From contig BCHU01000008.1 in assembly GCA_001599715.1 (NCBI GenBank), positions 62,001-126,000 on the forward strand: 64,000 nucleotides of DNA, given 5' to 3'. The notes below the pieces were generated by a model that saw only the letters and a program-made list of their open reading frames with translations, ran no database searches and was not told the DNA's origin. The stretch comes from Phaeotremella fagi. Lineage: Eukaryota > Basidiomycota > Tremellomycetes > Tremellales > Phaeotremellaceae. Below, in pieces: positions 22,986-35,143 of this stretch; position 1 is the first letter of the stretch; each line of letters starts with the position of its first letter. The translations under genes were made by a program, and so were the position numbers.

Positions 22986-23362
22986 GGGTTTGGTTTTGGA
23001 TGTCTAAAATCATTTTTTTCTTTTAATTTTCATGACCACCTCTTATGCATTTTCATTACGAATTTTAGTTGTTGGTTGATCAGGTTTGGACTTGCGTTGT
23101 ATGATTATGCCTTTGTAGCGGTGACGGAGCTGTGATCTTTGTCTTAGTGCATGGTCTGAAAAGTGAGATCTGTGCTTCCGTTCAATGAGATAAGATCAAA
23201 TTGGGGAAACTGCTGTACTCATATATGTACGATCTCAAATAATCCCAGTAATCATACATGAACTATTGTCGTCAAATACAAAAGCCCGAACACCCAATCC
23301 TAGTCCAAGTCCAAGTCCAATCACCGACCAAACCATCCATATCGCCCAAATCCCTACATCGC
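22986..23362. other. convergent intergenic region
   Basis: Short spacer between the 3' ends of HEN1 (+) and the monooxygenase (-). No gene is seen. Confidence 0.5.
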
Positions 23363-25755
23363 CTAAAACCATCCACCCATCCAACTACCCCAGGACTGAC
23401 TAAGCCTCTCAGCCCCAATATAATGATCCCAAATTGGATCCCTGTTGATCCACCAGAACAACATTGACGGTCCTGGCCATGTTGACTACGAGTCGTCTGG
23501 TAAGGTTTACGATAGATTGAGGATACGATAGGGTTACTTACGAATACTCTGCCATCTCTGTTTTTACCTGCTCTGTACCATGATTTCGTTGTTGCCCTGT
23601 TTTCTAGATTAGGTATAGTATTTCATTGGATTTTTGGGGATTCACTTACCATATTGAATTAATCAGTTTATGGTCTAACCATCTGATCCAATTTAACAAC
23701 GATGTCATGACGTTATCCAAACGAGATATGACTCACTTCATGTACTCCACCATAGCTGATTCCTTGACCTCCAAAACTTTTATCGGACCTTTGATCATCT
23801 TATCAACGCATTTAGCGATATATTCAGCTTGTGTTTCCAAGAAGAATAATACTGATGCTGTTTGACGTTTTGATCAGTATTCCATCTGAAAGGAATGGAA
23901 GGATGGTGACTCACTATGAACGGTCGAGGTGTTTGAGCCATACATCATCCAATAATTTGGGAAACCTGGTAGAGCTATCTGTTTACATATTCAGTTACGA
24001 TCACCAAAACTTAATGAAGTGACTGACCGAATGATACGTATCCATCCCCTGATCAGTCCTTTCATTACTTCGATACCCTTCTCGACCGTTTAAACTGAGT
24101 CTTGAACCCAGCTAAAGACGTTAACCAAATGTCACATAAGAAAACCAAGGTTGGGTTCACTTACGACGTCGAAACCAGTTGCGAAAACTAGATAATCTAA
24201 TGTGATCCTTTCTTCGTTTCCAAGTACCACACCGTTCTCTTCGATCTTACTAACCCTCTCCCAATGAAGGGTGACATTAGATTGTTTGAGAGTTTCCAAG
24301 AATCCTCTGACAATATCTCAGTGATCTGTTTATGAAACTAAACATCGTGACTTACTGGTTTCTCAGAAACCTTGTTGCTCCTAGGGCTGAGGGATCATGA
24401 GTTTATGCAGAATATCATTACTCACGAGTTTTAGGGATCAACGAATCGATCATTTGAGTTGGAGCGTTTTGTTTGATATATCCAGCGAATTTCTAATCCG
24501 ACCCATTGTATAAGTAAATTTCATCATTAATGATATCAACCCTGCCTACCTTGGTAAGGATAGGTCGAAGTGGACTATTTTTGGGGAACGCTAGAAATTT
24601 ATATTCCATAGAAAGATAGGTCAATATTCTCAACAAGTATAGTTTGAGATATGACCACCACCACCATTTGAATCCTTTGAATGTTTGGAGTGAAGCTCGA
24701 AAATCAGGTGTGGTTTTGATGTCGTTGTTATGTTTCCCACTGGAACGTTTAGTCAGTACCCTCTTCAACCAAGTCACTTGACTCACCTTGGTAAGATCCA
24801 TCTTGGTGTTTTAGCTATGAGAACAGTATTGATCTCCGAACACGATCCCAAAGCTGTAACCAATTGTGATCTGCGGCCATCAGGGATTGCTTCAGAAAAG
24901 TGACATACCCACTACAACCGTTTCCTATGATCCCAACAGTCTTCCCTTTGAGTTTATCAATTGTCAAATCAACAGGCCAATTGGCCGTATGAAACCAATC
25001 CCCATTGAAATTCTCAATACCTTCGATGGTAGGGATGAACGGTATCGAGAAATTCCCTACACACGAGACCAAAATTTTATGTTGAACAGATCTCTTTTCC
25101 TCGTTGTACTGGAGATCAATCTTCCATGATGAAGATTCGCTATCCCAACTTCCTTTAACGAAGGAATGCTTGAATTTGATATGTTGGAGTAGATTCTCTT
25201 GTTCGACGATAGCTTTCCAGTCTGTATTCCTTCATGGTCATCACGAGATTCAACAAAGAAGATAAAGTTCTGTCACTGACAATTCAAAATCTCCGCTCGA
25301 GGGGGATAAGTTTCTGACCAATCTTGAGCCAAGTACTTCGAATGAGAGTAGAGCGTGGCAGGGATACTGAGTTGATCAGATACAGTATGTCGACCAACGA
25401 GTTAATAGTGCTCACTCGCATCGACATCCGCTTGAATCAAAGTTAGTTCTGAAAGTGGTCAAAATAGTACCGTACACTCACGGATAAGCGTTATTCCTCC
25501 AAGTCCCTATTGATCAGTCTTAAATAGGGAAAGCGTACTTACCGCCAATATCTGAACCTCTTTCGTAAATCTACAGAAAGGAATCAATATCTACAATACA
25601 TATTACAACCTACAGTGAAATCATGAATCCCCCTTTGCTTCAACGACAAAGCAAGTGTCAAACCGCTGATCCTAGAAGATTTCAGTTTTAAGTTCAATAA
25701 CATTGTGCTCTCAGATTGCAACTTACCCAGCACCAATGATTGCTACGTCCATCAT
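23363..25755 (-). CDS. flavin-binding monooxygenase, Baeyer-Villiger type
   Basis: NADPH- and FAD-dependent class B monooxygenase that inserts oxygen into carbonyl or similar substrates. Starting MMDVAIIGAGISGLTLALSL at 25755, the FAD-binding GxGxxG is split by an intron. It then reads DFTIYERGSDIGG, TWRNNAYP, a central FNGDWFHTANWP (BVMO fingerprint FxGxxxHxxxW) and GKTVGIIGNGCSGY (NADPH Rossmann motif). The C-terminal region reads RATTKSWYRAGKNRDGRVF, then STWPGPSMLFWW and RDPIWDHY. The last intron uses the acceptor CTCGTAG just before TCAACATGG; this splice restores the family ending and places the stop at 23363-23365. About a dozen short introns are present. Substrate unknown. The ATG pair at 25755/25752 makes the exact start ambiguous by one codon. 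Confidence 0.85.
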
Positions 25756-25920
25756 GAACAAATAGTATTTGTGTGATGGAACGGGGAAATGATTAACAGC
25801 TAGTTATATATATCTCAGAAGGCCGAATCGCCAAGCCAAATTAAACCATACGAGGTACGTTGGACAACGTTGTGCAGACACAGCAACACAGCATACAAAC
25901 GTACGAAGACCAATGAAACT

Positions 25921-26109
25921 CTATTACCGCAATTCTCCGTGTTGAAAGTGTAGCAACGCGGTGTTTCATCTCTCTACGACGCTCGTATCCGCCATAAACT
26001 CAAATTCCCATACAAAAATTGTCCATCGGTATCCGCAAGAATTTCTCGAAAATTTAAAAAATATAGTATAACGGTACCGATTTTGTTACACGGAGAATTG
26101 CGGGATTAG
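25921..26109. mobile_element. MITE-like element with terminal inverted repeats
   Basis: Left end CTATTACCGCAATTCTCCGT and the inverse of the right end CTAATCCCGCAATTCTCCGT match at 18 of 20 bases. They bound 189 bp with no coding capacity. The triplet ACT occurs immediately outside both ends, a candidate 3-bp target-site duplication. This format fits a small non-autonomous DNA transposon; the superfamily is not identified. Confidence 0.6.
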
Positions 26110-26602
26110 ACTATTTTTTCTTAGTCGACTTCTATGAACTTACCAGTGATCAATGAGTTGATAAAGAGAGCGTTACAGTTGTAAATGATAATGACAATCA
26201 TGGTAGTACTTAGATGTCCATTCTTTTCACAGCTGTCAAATCCTAAACCGAAGATTATCATATCACCGTGAGCTTTGATCGCCATTCGATTCCCTACGAA
26301 GCCATTCAAACGTCGTTGAATTTCACGTAATTCATTTTTCCCAGAACATCACGTCAGCATTGACGATCAAAGGATCTATCTTGTCCGACCGGAAACCAAC
26401 GTTCGATTCCATTTTGGTATCGATGTCATGATAAAAAGGCTACACTTTGGGATGAAAACCATAAAAAGCCGAACCTCATTTCAAGACGAAGACTTTCGTT
26501 GTCTGATAAATCCTGCTTCGACTGAATGAAACTCACATAACGACGTCATCAATTACCATGAAACGATTTCATTTATCGATTCTTTAAACTCGCTTGATTT
26601 AC

Positions 26603-26926
26603 GATCTTTTCAATCAAGAGTGCCCAAAAATACTTTGTTCATGAAAGGATGTTTATCTTTCGTAACGTAATGGACTTAGTGAAGCGAAAATATATGTCCA
26701 TCGTGTTTCATTTACAAAGCCTTGGAAGGACAACTGTCTTCTAGCCTGTCTTCTTGATGCAGACATTTGCGTCACTTGCGATCTTATCAATGACCAGCAC
26801 CCCAAAATAATCTGTTCATCAAAGGATTCTTATCTTTCGCATCGTCATGGTTTTTTTCAAGCGAATATCAAATTTGTTTGACAATTATTTACTTATCATT
26901 GGAAGGACAATTGCCTTCTAGTTGAT
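26603..26926 (-). repeat. diverged 177-bp tandem duplication
   Basis: Copy A (26603-26749) and copy B (26780-26926) share ATCTTWTCAAT, CAWAAKWATTTGTTCAT-like, AAAGGAT, TTATCTTTCG, AAGCGAA and TTGGAAGGACAA...CCTTCTAG blocks. On the minus strand both can be read as an exon ending in a GTAAAT donor, an ~60-nt intron ending CGAAAG, and a final exon giving NPLMNRLFWGAGH or HPFMNKVFLGTLD before a stop. This may be a relic of a duplicated small gene; no full gene could be built. Confidence 0.5.
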
Positions 26927-27089
26927 TTTTGACCTTCTTTTCAACTTCTTTGTCTTGTGGAGCGGTTCTGACATACAAATAGCAGGGCCAATTTTCCAAT
27001 TGCTGACCTTTCTCCCCTCAGAAATAACTTTGTTTCTATTATTACATACTCAGCCACATACTCATTTTTAGCAACTTATCACAAACAAC

Positions 27090-27825
27090 ATGTCCACAGC
27101 CGAGGGTATTGAACACAGAAATAAGGGTGGGTTCTACGTCTTGACCTGATTCATGTTCCGTACTTACTAAACACTCTAGCCCTATACAACCGCGAGGTTC
27201 TAAAGGAACTACGTGAGCCTTGGACCGAAAAGACCCTCGAGATGCTCACGAACAATCCCAAGACCAACGAAGTCTTGAACAAGATTTTGGATGGTTTTGA
27301 AACACCAACCGAATGGCTCGCTACCTGCGGGGGTGAAGACCAACCCTTGGCGTCCGTCGACTTCATGGTCAGAAGTTGGAAGTACCTCTGGCTTCCAAAC
27401 AAATGGTGTAGAGCTTTGAATATGTCGCTTGATGAGAGGAATGGAGGATTTGCATCGCCCGAATCAATCCAGTCAGAATCAAACGACCAACGAGATCTCA
27501 AGTAAGTCCAATTCATCATTTTTACAGTACTTTACACTATTTTGATTGAAACATAGCTGACACGCAAGATTCTTACAGTACTCTTCCATTCTATCTCGTT
27601 GAGAGCGCGTTGAAAGCTCAATGTACTCGTGAGGATCTTTGGGCATCCGGTATCTCTTTAGACTGCTCGGTACCAGAACAAGCAGCTTTATTTCTAGCCC
27701 TCACTGTTTATGGAGAACTGTCAACACTAGGTGAGGTCGATCCAGAGAAAAAGAAGGTGTTGAGAGCCGACGTAGAATTGTCAGCTAGTCTGTCCTCTTT
27801 TGTAAAAGAAGATCCTAGTTGGTGA
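27090..27825 (+). CDS. hypothetical protein, two introns
   Basis: Protein of about 205 residues, start MSTAEGIEHRNK at 27090. Introns lie at about 27126-27178 (GTGGGT...CTCTAG) and 27501-27580 (GTAAGT...TTACAG), and the stop is TGA at 27823-27825. Visible segments are REVLKELREPWTEKTLEML, TEWLATCGGEDQPLASVDF, WKYLWLPNKWC and LPFYLVESALKAQCTREDLW. It is acidic and helix-rich, with no signal peptide or membrane span. I do not recognise the family. It lies alone in the accessory-looking interval. Confidence 0.7.
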
Positions 27826-28514
27826 GGAAGTAGTTAGTGGTACATAAATTCGTTATTCTGTAAGGTCTGATTTGTCGGTAAAGGGATGAAACCGTTTTTG
27901 GGGAGGAAAAGGTGTATATTTATCTAGTTGTGCAGTATCTCGCTTCGATGAATCTGATTGATGATGATCAAGAAAGATTGTACCCCATTGCGTACGCGCG
28001 GCCACTATCTAGATATCGAGGCGAGGAGAAAATCCCAGGTTGATATTTTACTGAACATGAAACTTGATGGCGAATAGGAATTGAGGCACTTTCCATTCAA
28101 CAGCGTACATGTACAGCTCTCGAAAGCGTTGTCCTGATCATCACGTTCCAATGACAATAATCACTTCTCCTTTCGCTCTCAGTACCTACTCGTACTGTAT
28201 GATAACATAACACATGTTCTTCCACTAACTTCTGCGCCACCCATTTCCAAGTTTGCTGATTGTTGTTAAATTAGAGTGAATTAGAGGCCCAAGCAGTGTT
28301 AGAAGGAGCTGATACGTGTAAGAAGAGGCTGGGACAACGTATCCACTTTTCCCACGCTTAGATAGGGGTAATTTTTGATCACACTTATATAGTAGTGGTT
28401 TAGAGCAGCGAATCTAATGAATCCAAGTCATAATACAATCTAACAATCTTCAATCAATATTCAATCTTCAATCCTCAATCTTCAATCTAACAATATTCAA
28501 TTCATTCCTTCATC
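27826..28514. other. intergenic region before the family-2 relic
   Basis: No gene seen. A CTTATATAGTAG box near 28384 followed by a TCAATCTTCAATC-type leader repeat (28447-28500) suggests that an RNA polymerase II promoter once served the family-2 copy at 28515. Confidence 0.4.
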
Positions 28515-29863
28515 ATGAACAACCGCTGCTTCACCCTCCATCACCCTTTCAAACGACCAGACGTCCACATCCCTTTCGAAGAAAGCACCCCCTTCAACTC
28601 ATGTCCATACGTTGTTAACAACAAAGCTCGTCAACTACTAGCTCACGATTAACCTGGACAATCTCGACCTCTTATTGCTCACAGGGAGCTACAACCAAAG
28701 CAGGAATTTTCTAACCACACTATCACCTCCACATTCGTCGACTGTCTGTTCCCAAAACTACTTGAAAAAGTAGAAATCCTGTCTCTTTATGACAACGTGC
28801 TTCCAGGGTTCAGTGGTCCTGTGAAGCTCCAACCAGGATCGATGATCAGCACTATATCTAATGGCGAACAGTCGATCATGAGTCCTCCATCACCTTCCTC
28901 ATCATCTCTCTCCCCTTGATCCATTCGCTGCAAGTACTGATTCCGTTTAGACCATCAACTACGCCGAACAACTATCCGCTAAATTACTCCGTAATTACTT
29001 CGCACTCAAAAGGGTCATGCGAGCGGTTGTTCACCGAACCAACGGTCGCTCTGACGAAGATACTTTCTCTTACATCAAAACAATCCTCATGGGTAATCAA
29101 CTCGAAAACGTTTTCGATCTTCATCTCTTCCAGGGCCGCCCGACGCTGGTTTCGAATGGTTCCGCCGTATTGGTTGGCTTAGGTTACCCCTGGTTTCGCG
29201 AACTGCAATCTTTCCTCAAATCGAAGGGTTTAGACTGCATTATCCAATCCGGTTGTTCCTCAACAAACGTTAACGTCACTCTGTTGATGGACTCAACACT
29301 CCTGTACCAAGATCCTCCTGTGGTTGTCGAACACCCTTTCTCCTACACCAATGGAAACTCCAATTCCAACAGTCTGTTTCGAATGAATTACACAAATAAA
29401 ATTCATCTCACCTTGGCTGATGCCGGTATTGATCCATCCCAATGGGGTGAGATTCAACCTCTGCTTAAACTTCCTACCTTCGGCGAGGAATACATCCACG
29501 GTGTCGCTCGAACTTTCCCCCAAATCCATCGGCTTGACTACGACGATATTGAAATGCAAGCTGAGGTCTACAGCTGTATTGATTGGTTTGGGTTACAACT
29601 GGTTTCGACAACTTCAATCCTTCTTCAAACTCAGAGGATTACATTGCTCTATCGAATCCGGATGTTCGCCATCCAACATCAGGATCAACCTCTGGACGGA
29701 TTCTGCTCTTCTCTTTGTCAACCAGCCTGTCGAGGTTAGGCACCCTTTTAATTACATCGAAGGGAATTCAGACAATCACAGGTCAATGGATCTCCAACTA
29801 CGATCCATTCCAACACAAAATCCTGTTCAAAGTACCCATTAAACTTGGTGGTCAACATACTTA
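28515..29863 (+). pseudogene. broken family-2 gene plus partial second copy
   Basis: Starting MNNRCFTLHHPFKRPDVHIP at 28515, the frame meets an in-frame TAA near 28650. It reads on (QPKQEFSNHTITSTFVDCLF) to a TGA near 28917, shifts frame, meets a TAG near 28949, then opens as a 240-codon frame from 29017 (FDLHLFQGR, AVLVGLGYPWFRELQSFL, PVVVEHPFSYTNGNS). At about 29570 the frame shifts into a second, 5'-truncated copy (AVLIGLGYNWFRQLQSFF, PVEVRHPFNYIEGNS). Multiple stops and shifts mark it as a pseudogene, unless unusual splicing occurs. The minus-strand relative is at 17566. Function of the family is unknown. Confidence 0.6.
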
Positions 29864-29901
29864 AGGTGTCGCTGTTGTCGCTGTAGCGACGAGATTGACA
29901 T

Positions 29902-30022
29902 CGTTTCTCATTTCATTTCTCAGTATAGTTTGTGGTTAACATGCTTAAGGTGTAACATACTTGAGGTGTAACATACTTAAGTATGATAACCAAACTATAC
30001 TGAGAAACGAACTGAGAAACGG
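29902..30022. repeat. long imperfect inverted repeat (hairpin)
   Basis: Two ~46-nt arms (29902-29947 and 29977-30022) share TTTCTCAGTATAGTTTG and flanking CGTTTCTC blocks in inverse orientation, around a ~30-nt loop with two GTGTAACATACTT units. The 14-mer CATACTTAAGTATG inside it is a perfect palindrome. It lies directly behind the family-2 relic. Confidence 0.75.
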
Positions 30023-30240
30023 CTATCTCGTAGACTTCGACCAAAAGCTCACTAAGTATCTCTCTCAAAGGCTCGCTAATTCTTTAAATTGTTAGTTTGT
30101 ATCTCTATTCTACACCTCTGCAAGGTCGTTTGTTTTCATCCTGATATTTTTGCATGATACTGTATGTATGCTATGTTGAGAAAATGTTATGATTACAGAA
30201 AGAACCTATGAATAGCTTTTGACTACCGCAAGTTTGTGAC

Positions 30241-33200
30241 CTAAATGCTCGATAATTGAGTTAAATACGATTCCACAACTCTTTTTCCATTCCTATAAAC
30301 CAAATCAGTCCCAACCTTGAGCTACAGCAAAATGAAAAAACTGAAACTTACCTTAAATTCAATAATTTCATTCGTTCATTAGCCAAGTGTCCAGCGTCCG
30401 AAGCCTATCACCAAATATCAGTACCCAATAACCCCTCTCCAAAACCTCGAACCCACCTGACCAAGCGGTAAATGAACACAAGGAGCCATGAACTCCTGTT
30501 CCAACCAAAAGATAGTGGGGACCGTCCCACCCTCCCTAATCTTCAACGGTTGAACACCCCAAACATCTTTGACTGCTTTTTCAAGTGCTTTGAAATAAGG
30601 GGATTCTAATGATGTCAACCACCATGATGCTGAATGAGTGATGTTGATCTAGATGATGTCAGGATGTTGGAGTGGGTTGAAATCATTTGCGGACCTACCT
30701 CGAATTTATTACTGCTGTTCAAAGAATCGAAAGTCTGCTGACAAAATGACTTTAGACTTTCAACGATAGTCGTTAAGTCCTACACAAATAGTAAGTATTT
30801 GATATCCCTCTATGATGAACTGTAAGAAACCTACCTGATCAGGAACCAACCGCATTGAAATATCAGCCATAACCTTCTTAGGTATAACCGTTTTATTGGT
30901 ACTTCCACTCGAAGAGATATTGGCTATTGAGAAACTAGGTTCTCTCCAAACTTTCTTCAACTCTTCCAGGGGTCTTTTGGAGACTTTCGAAACTTGTTCC
31001 AATAAATCCATCTCTTCTTTCGTTTCTGGTCTGACGTTTTCGTCTATAGTTCGTGAACAGAGTTAGCGGTTCTGGAAATGAAGAAACAATCCGAACTCAC
31101 AGAATTGAGGTAATTTGACACCATTGTTATCTGATATGGCAGCCAAGACTCTGACAATGTCAAACATTGGTTCAGCGACTGCACCACCATCAACACCACT
31201 ATGAGCATCGTCCCCATCAGAAGAGACACTGAGATTGGCATAAACAACACCTCTCATTCCAAATACCACACAGGGGTCATCTTCACCTATCCAGGTCGAA
31301 TTTGATAATAACACAGCATCGATGTGACCGATAGCACTCTGAATTCAATCAGTTTGTGCTGATTCGAAGTGCATACCTTGTTTGCCCTAACAGTCGAAGC
31401 GAATCCTCGACTTCCAGCCTCTTCTTCACCTTCGATCAACATAACTAGATCAACGTCCAACTCTCGTCTCTGCCGAAGTGAAGCGGCAGCACAAGCTACA
31501 GCGAGGATCGGACCTTTGTTGTCGGAAACACCCCGTCCGTACAGATATCTATCGGTTCATGAGACAATGTCCAGACTGAAATTGGTACATACCCATTACG
31601 ACCAGATAATTCCCATGGATTTGTTTCCCACAAAGCCTCATTGGCGGGTTGGACGTCGTAATGTCCTAACATAGATCAGACCGTCTCTGGATAGAAGTAC
31701 AATATGAACATACCATAGAACAGAATCCGTTTTCTCGGTTTACCGATATCCTTCCCAGAGAAAGTAGCCAACACAAGTGGATTCCTACCCTGTTCCCCAG
31801 ATAACTACAGAAATTGAGAAGATCAGCAAAGCTATACACGGACAGCGATACAAGAGACATACCACTTCAGCCTCAGCACCTAATTGTGCGAAAATCTTCT
31901 TCAACAAATGAGCACCTTGTCGACAACTGAATCAAAAGTCAGTTGAAACGTAATTATAACGACCGCCCAACTCACCTCTCCCGATGTATCTCATCACTGA
32001 CAGTTGGAACAGCAACCAACTTCGATAGAGCATAAAGCATAACATCACCTTCCCCTTCAACATCGACGTTTGTATCGTGACTGGATGACTTGGGATAATC
32101 AATCGTCCAAATCTAAATCCACCATTCAGTAAATATAAGATTTCACAGAGAAAACACCACTCACCTTGACGAAAGAATCGTTTCCAGCAGTTATCAACTC
32201 CCACCCTCTCCCATTAACACTCTCTATAACACAACTACCCAGAACAATACCTCCATGAGCCCTAAACGAAGCCGTACAATCGAATCTTTCGTCAATCCTC
32301 AAAACTCGACCATCAGCAGCTAGAGTGTAAACGTCACCACCGAGACATGACATGGTCATCACGTCGTTCTCATGAACATTAATAGTTCTGATACAAGCGA
32401 AAGTTTCTAAATCCCAAATAACAATCTCACCATCTTGTAAACCGGCGTATAAGAGGGTTTCGTCTCGTACACATAAGGATAAAACCGCACCTGAAAGACC
32501 AGAAAACGTTTTCAGTAATTGTAAACCACCACCCGGTGTTGTTGTCCATATATTAACATCTGAATCTCCACTACCTGAAACCAACCATTTATTACCGTTA
32601 GGTCGATTCACCATAACCAATGCGTAGACGTAACCGAAATGAGCAGCTGCGATGGTTGATGAAACGTCAACTTCAAGCTCGATGACTGGAGTTGAATCAC
32701 CGTTGAGTGATTTTTCGAAAATCCCATCGAAATTTGTTGAGAAGTAATCTTTTCGTGGTATGGACTGAGCAGATCCACCACACGGTGTAGTTGTCCCACT
32801 AGGTGGTCCAGTTGACGCTGTAGCACTGTTTGATACGGAATCAAAGAATTTATGTGGTTTGTATCGACCTGTTCTTTGAGAAGTTGGGGCTGTACCCTTA
32901 CCTTGCTCCTTGGTGGAGACAGAAGCGATACTACCGTTGTCGGATTGATATCCTTCGTTGGGGGTTAGTAGTTCAGTAGTGAGAGGTACACTGATACTAG
33001 CTGTAACGTTGGTCGCTGATGGTTTTCGATTTCGAATCGGTCGAGGTTGAGAGAAGTTGACCCATTCGATAGATGTATTCTGGGCACCTGTATTACAATA
33101 AGCTATAGAACATGCCGTGGCACGTACCAAAATATAACGTTCCACCAGCTCGTTCGTCCCAAGCAAGGGAGTAAATATCTCCAGAGGTGTCATCGCAAGG

Positions 33201-33950
33201 ATGAATGATGTAAAGAGGTTGTAAAGTTGACGTTGACCATATCTATAAGTTAGTTTGAGGTAGCAATCGAAAACCTACCCTGACGTCTCCTGCACCTATT
33301 GAGAGTCAGTTCATGTCTAAAGCACAAACTGTCACTTACTACTACTAGAAACTAACCATCCCTTTTCTTTGACAACCATGAGAGCGAGAACGCTACCTGC
33401 GTGACCTAAAAGACGAAACAGAGGTTGTAAAGAAGTGCGGGAAAAGACCTAAAAGATACGAGATCAGAACCTATCAATTCTAACAATAGACGGTACTCAC
33501 TGTAATTTCATTCTCTCGACTTTGACTGCCAGCATAAACGAATCTAGAATCTGCCGCCAAACACAGGACTCTTCCATCTCCCACACTCAACAAGTGACTG
33601 AGAGTAGGTAAATCACCTTTTCTCTCCCTAGTCAACGAGTCTGTAGGTTCGACAATATTAGTTTGGATTGGGGAAAGTTTTGGTGGATGGAGTTGTGAAG
33701 GTTGTAGAGACGATGGTGGGGAGTTTGGTATAAAAGTTTTATGATCGGTTGGTGAATTACTCAACGAAGTTGGGGTCGAGGCGGGGGGTGTTGAGATTGG
33801 TGTCGAGAATCGTGGGAAAGGTAGATTTTTGAATGATAGTGTTCGAAGGAGGTGGGGGTTTGAAGAGCGGACAGGAGAGGTGAGAGGGGATAAGGGAGGT
33901 GTGGCGAGTGATATGTAAAGGTTTTCGAGGATGTTTTCATTGTTTTTCAT
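30241..33950 (-). CDS. DUG2: Dug2-like WD40/M20 peptidase of glutathione degradation
   Basis: WD40 N-terminus fused to an M20 metallopeptidase C-terminus, the layout of yeast Dug2, which works with Dug3 in gamma-glutamyl cleavage of glutathione. Start MKNNENILENLYISLATPPL at 33950; the frame upstream lacks ATG. WD40 units include RVLCLAADSRFVYAGSQSRE, GWLVSSSSAGDVRIWSTSTL, KWLVSGSGDSDVNIWTTTP, LLYAGLQDGEIVIWDLETF and ELITAGNDSFVKIWTIDYP. The peptidase part shows ILFYGHYDVQPA (HxD), GRGVSDNKGP, LIEGEEEAGSRG (catalytic/metal Glu), DDAHSGVDGG and SDAGHLANERMKLLNLR. It ends TAG at 30241. Around ten short introns. Confidence 0.92.
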
Positions 33951-35143
33951 AGTGGGTGAAGTGAGATGTAGGTAGGTGTTAATAGAAATGAGATAAGATG
34001 AAAGAGACAACAATAGGTTAGCGCTCAAGCTTTATGGATAGATAAGAGAAGCTCGGTATGAAGGGGATGAAATGTTGAGATAATCAAGTGTGAGACAGGA
34101 ACGAACGAGGAGGAGGTGTAATCGTGATGGTGATGTAGATCAATCAATCAATCAATTAATTGAGTAGACCAAAGGGACAATCAAAAGGCTTTGTGTTTGT
34201 GATAATAACCCGTTCAATTGTTAAAGAAAAAAGAAAGAAAGAAAAAACGCAAACCCACCCATCCTCAATCCAGATTTATCCTGTCCATCATCGATGAAAC
34301 CAAACCCAGAGCCACTCCCAGACGAACCAGACGTAGATCCAACACCGTCTCTCCATTGATGACGATCCATTCCCGATCTGTATCACCGTGTTCCTCCTTT
34401 GAATCCTGGCGACTGAAGACGGGTTGACGCAATATCACGAACTACGAAGGCAGTTTGATGTTTTGTTGTTGACGGTAGAAATTGGATAGCTGGGGTGGAG
34501 ATCCGTTGATAATCCAGATAAGAGGTTGATGACAATCACCGATTCGAACGGAGATTGAATGAATTAAAGGCTTTGCTGTTGTGTTAATTCGCTGGCTGAT
34601 ATGGACAGATTACCAAGTAAAGGACGATATCAAACAATTGACTAAACTCCTCGCCTCCATTGATCGGTCTTTAAGACCTTTTCGGAGTATTGTCACTCGT
34701 GTGACGTGACCAATTCAATTGATAAGTATTTGTCAATACGTTATCTCTAATTACCAAGCAGACAATGGTGTGATAGCTGGTTATAGATCCCAAATGACGA
34801 TAAGTGTTTCGAAACTACCTTTAAACGAAAAAACGTCGGGAGACCAACTCGATTGCCCGTCCAAAGACTTGGATCTATTAGAGGTAGGGAGATATTAGAG
34901 TTCCTTGTCGATTGACAGGGATAGCTTGATTTTATAAGAGCCAGTTGTAAACCAAAATAAAATAGATGAGAAACGGATTTAAATGAAATTGTTTAAAAAA
35001 ACTGAAATATCAACGACTTGATTTTAATTCTCCTACTCATTCAGGCACGGTTATAACGAAAGGTGTGTCTTGAACAAGAATGGTTATCGTAGATGCATAC
35101 AGATATTATCCCAACCCCACCACACAATCCCATCCTCACCACC
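33951..35143. other. intergenic region
   Basis: 1.2 kb with no credible gene. It contains a CAATCAATCAATCAATTAATT simple repeat near 34140. A basic 69-codon frame at 34218-34427 has no family features. Confidence 0.5.

Larger units (their letters stand above)
25756..27089. other. accessory intergenic region
   Basis: 1.3 kb between the monooxygenase start and the next plus-strand gene. It holds a MITE-like element and a diverged tandem duplication (both listed). An unsupported 62-codon minus frame at 26121-26309 begins just past the element's right end. No other gene is seen. Confidence 0.5.

Noticed and set aside
26121..26309. 62-codon minus-strand frame next to the MITE-like element
   Set aside because: No homology seen by eye, no promoter or splice evidence; kept only as a note in the intergenic entry.
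34500..34560. GATTCGAACG segment resembling a tRNA T-loop
   Set aside because: Only a 3-bp stem can form and no acceptor or anticodon arm is present.
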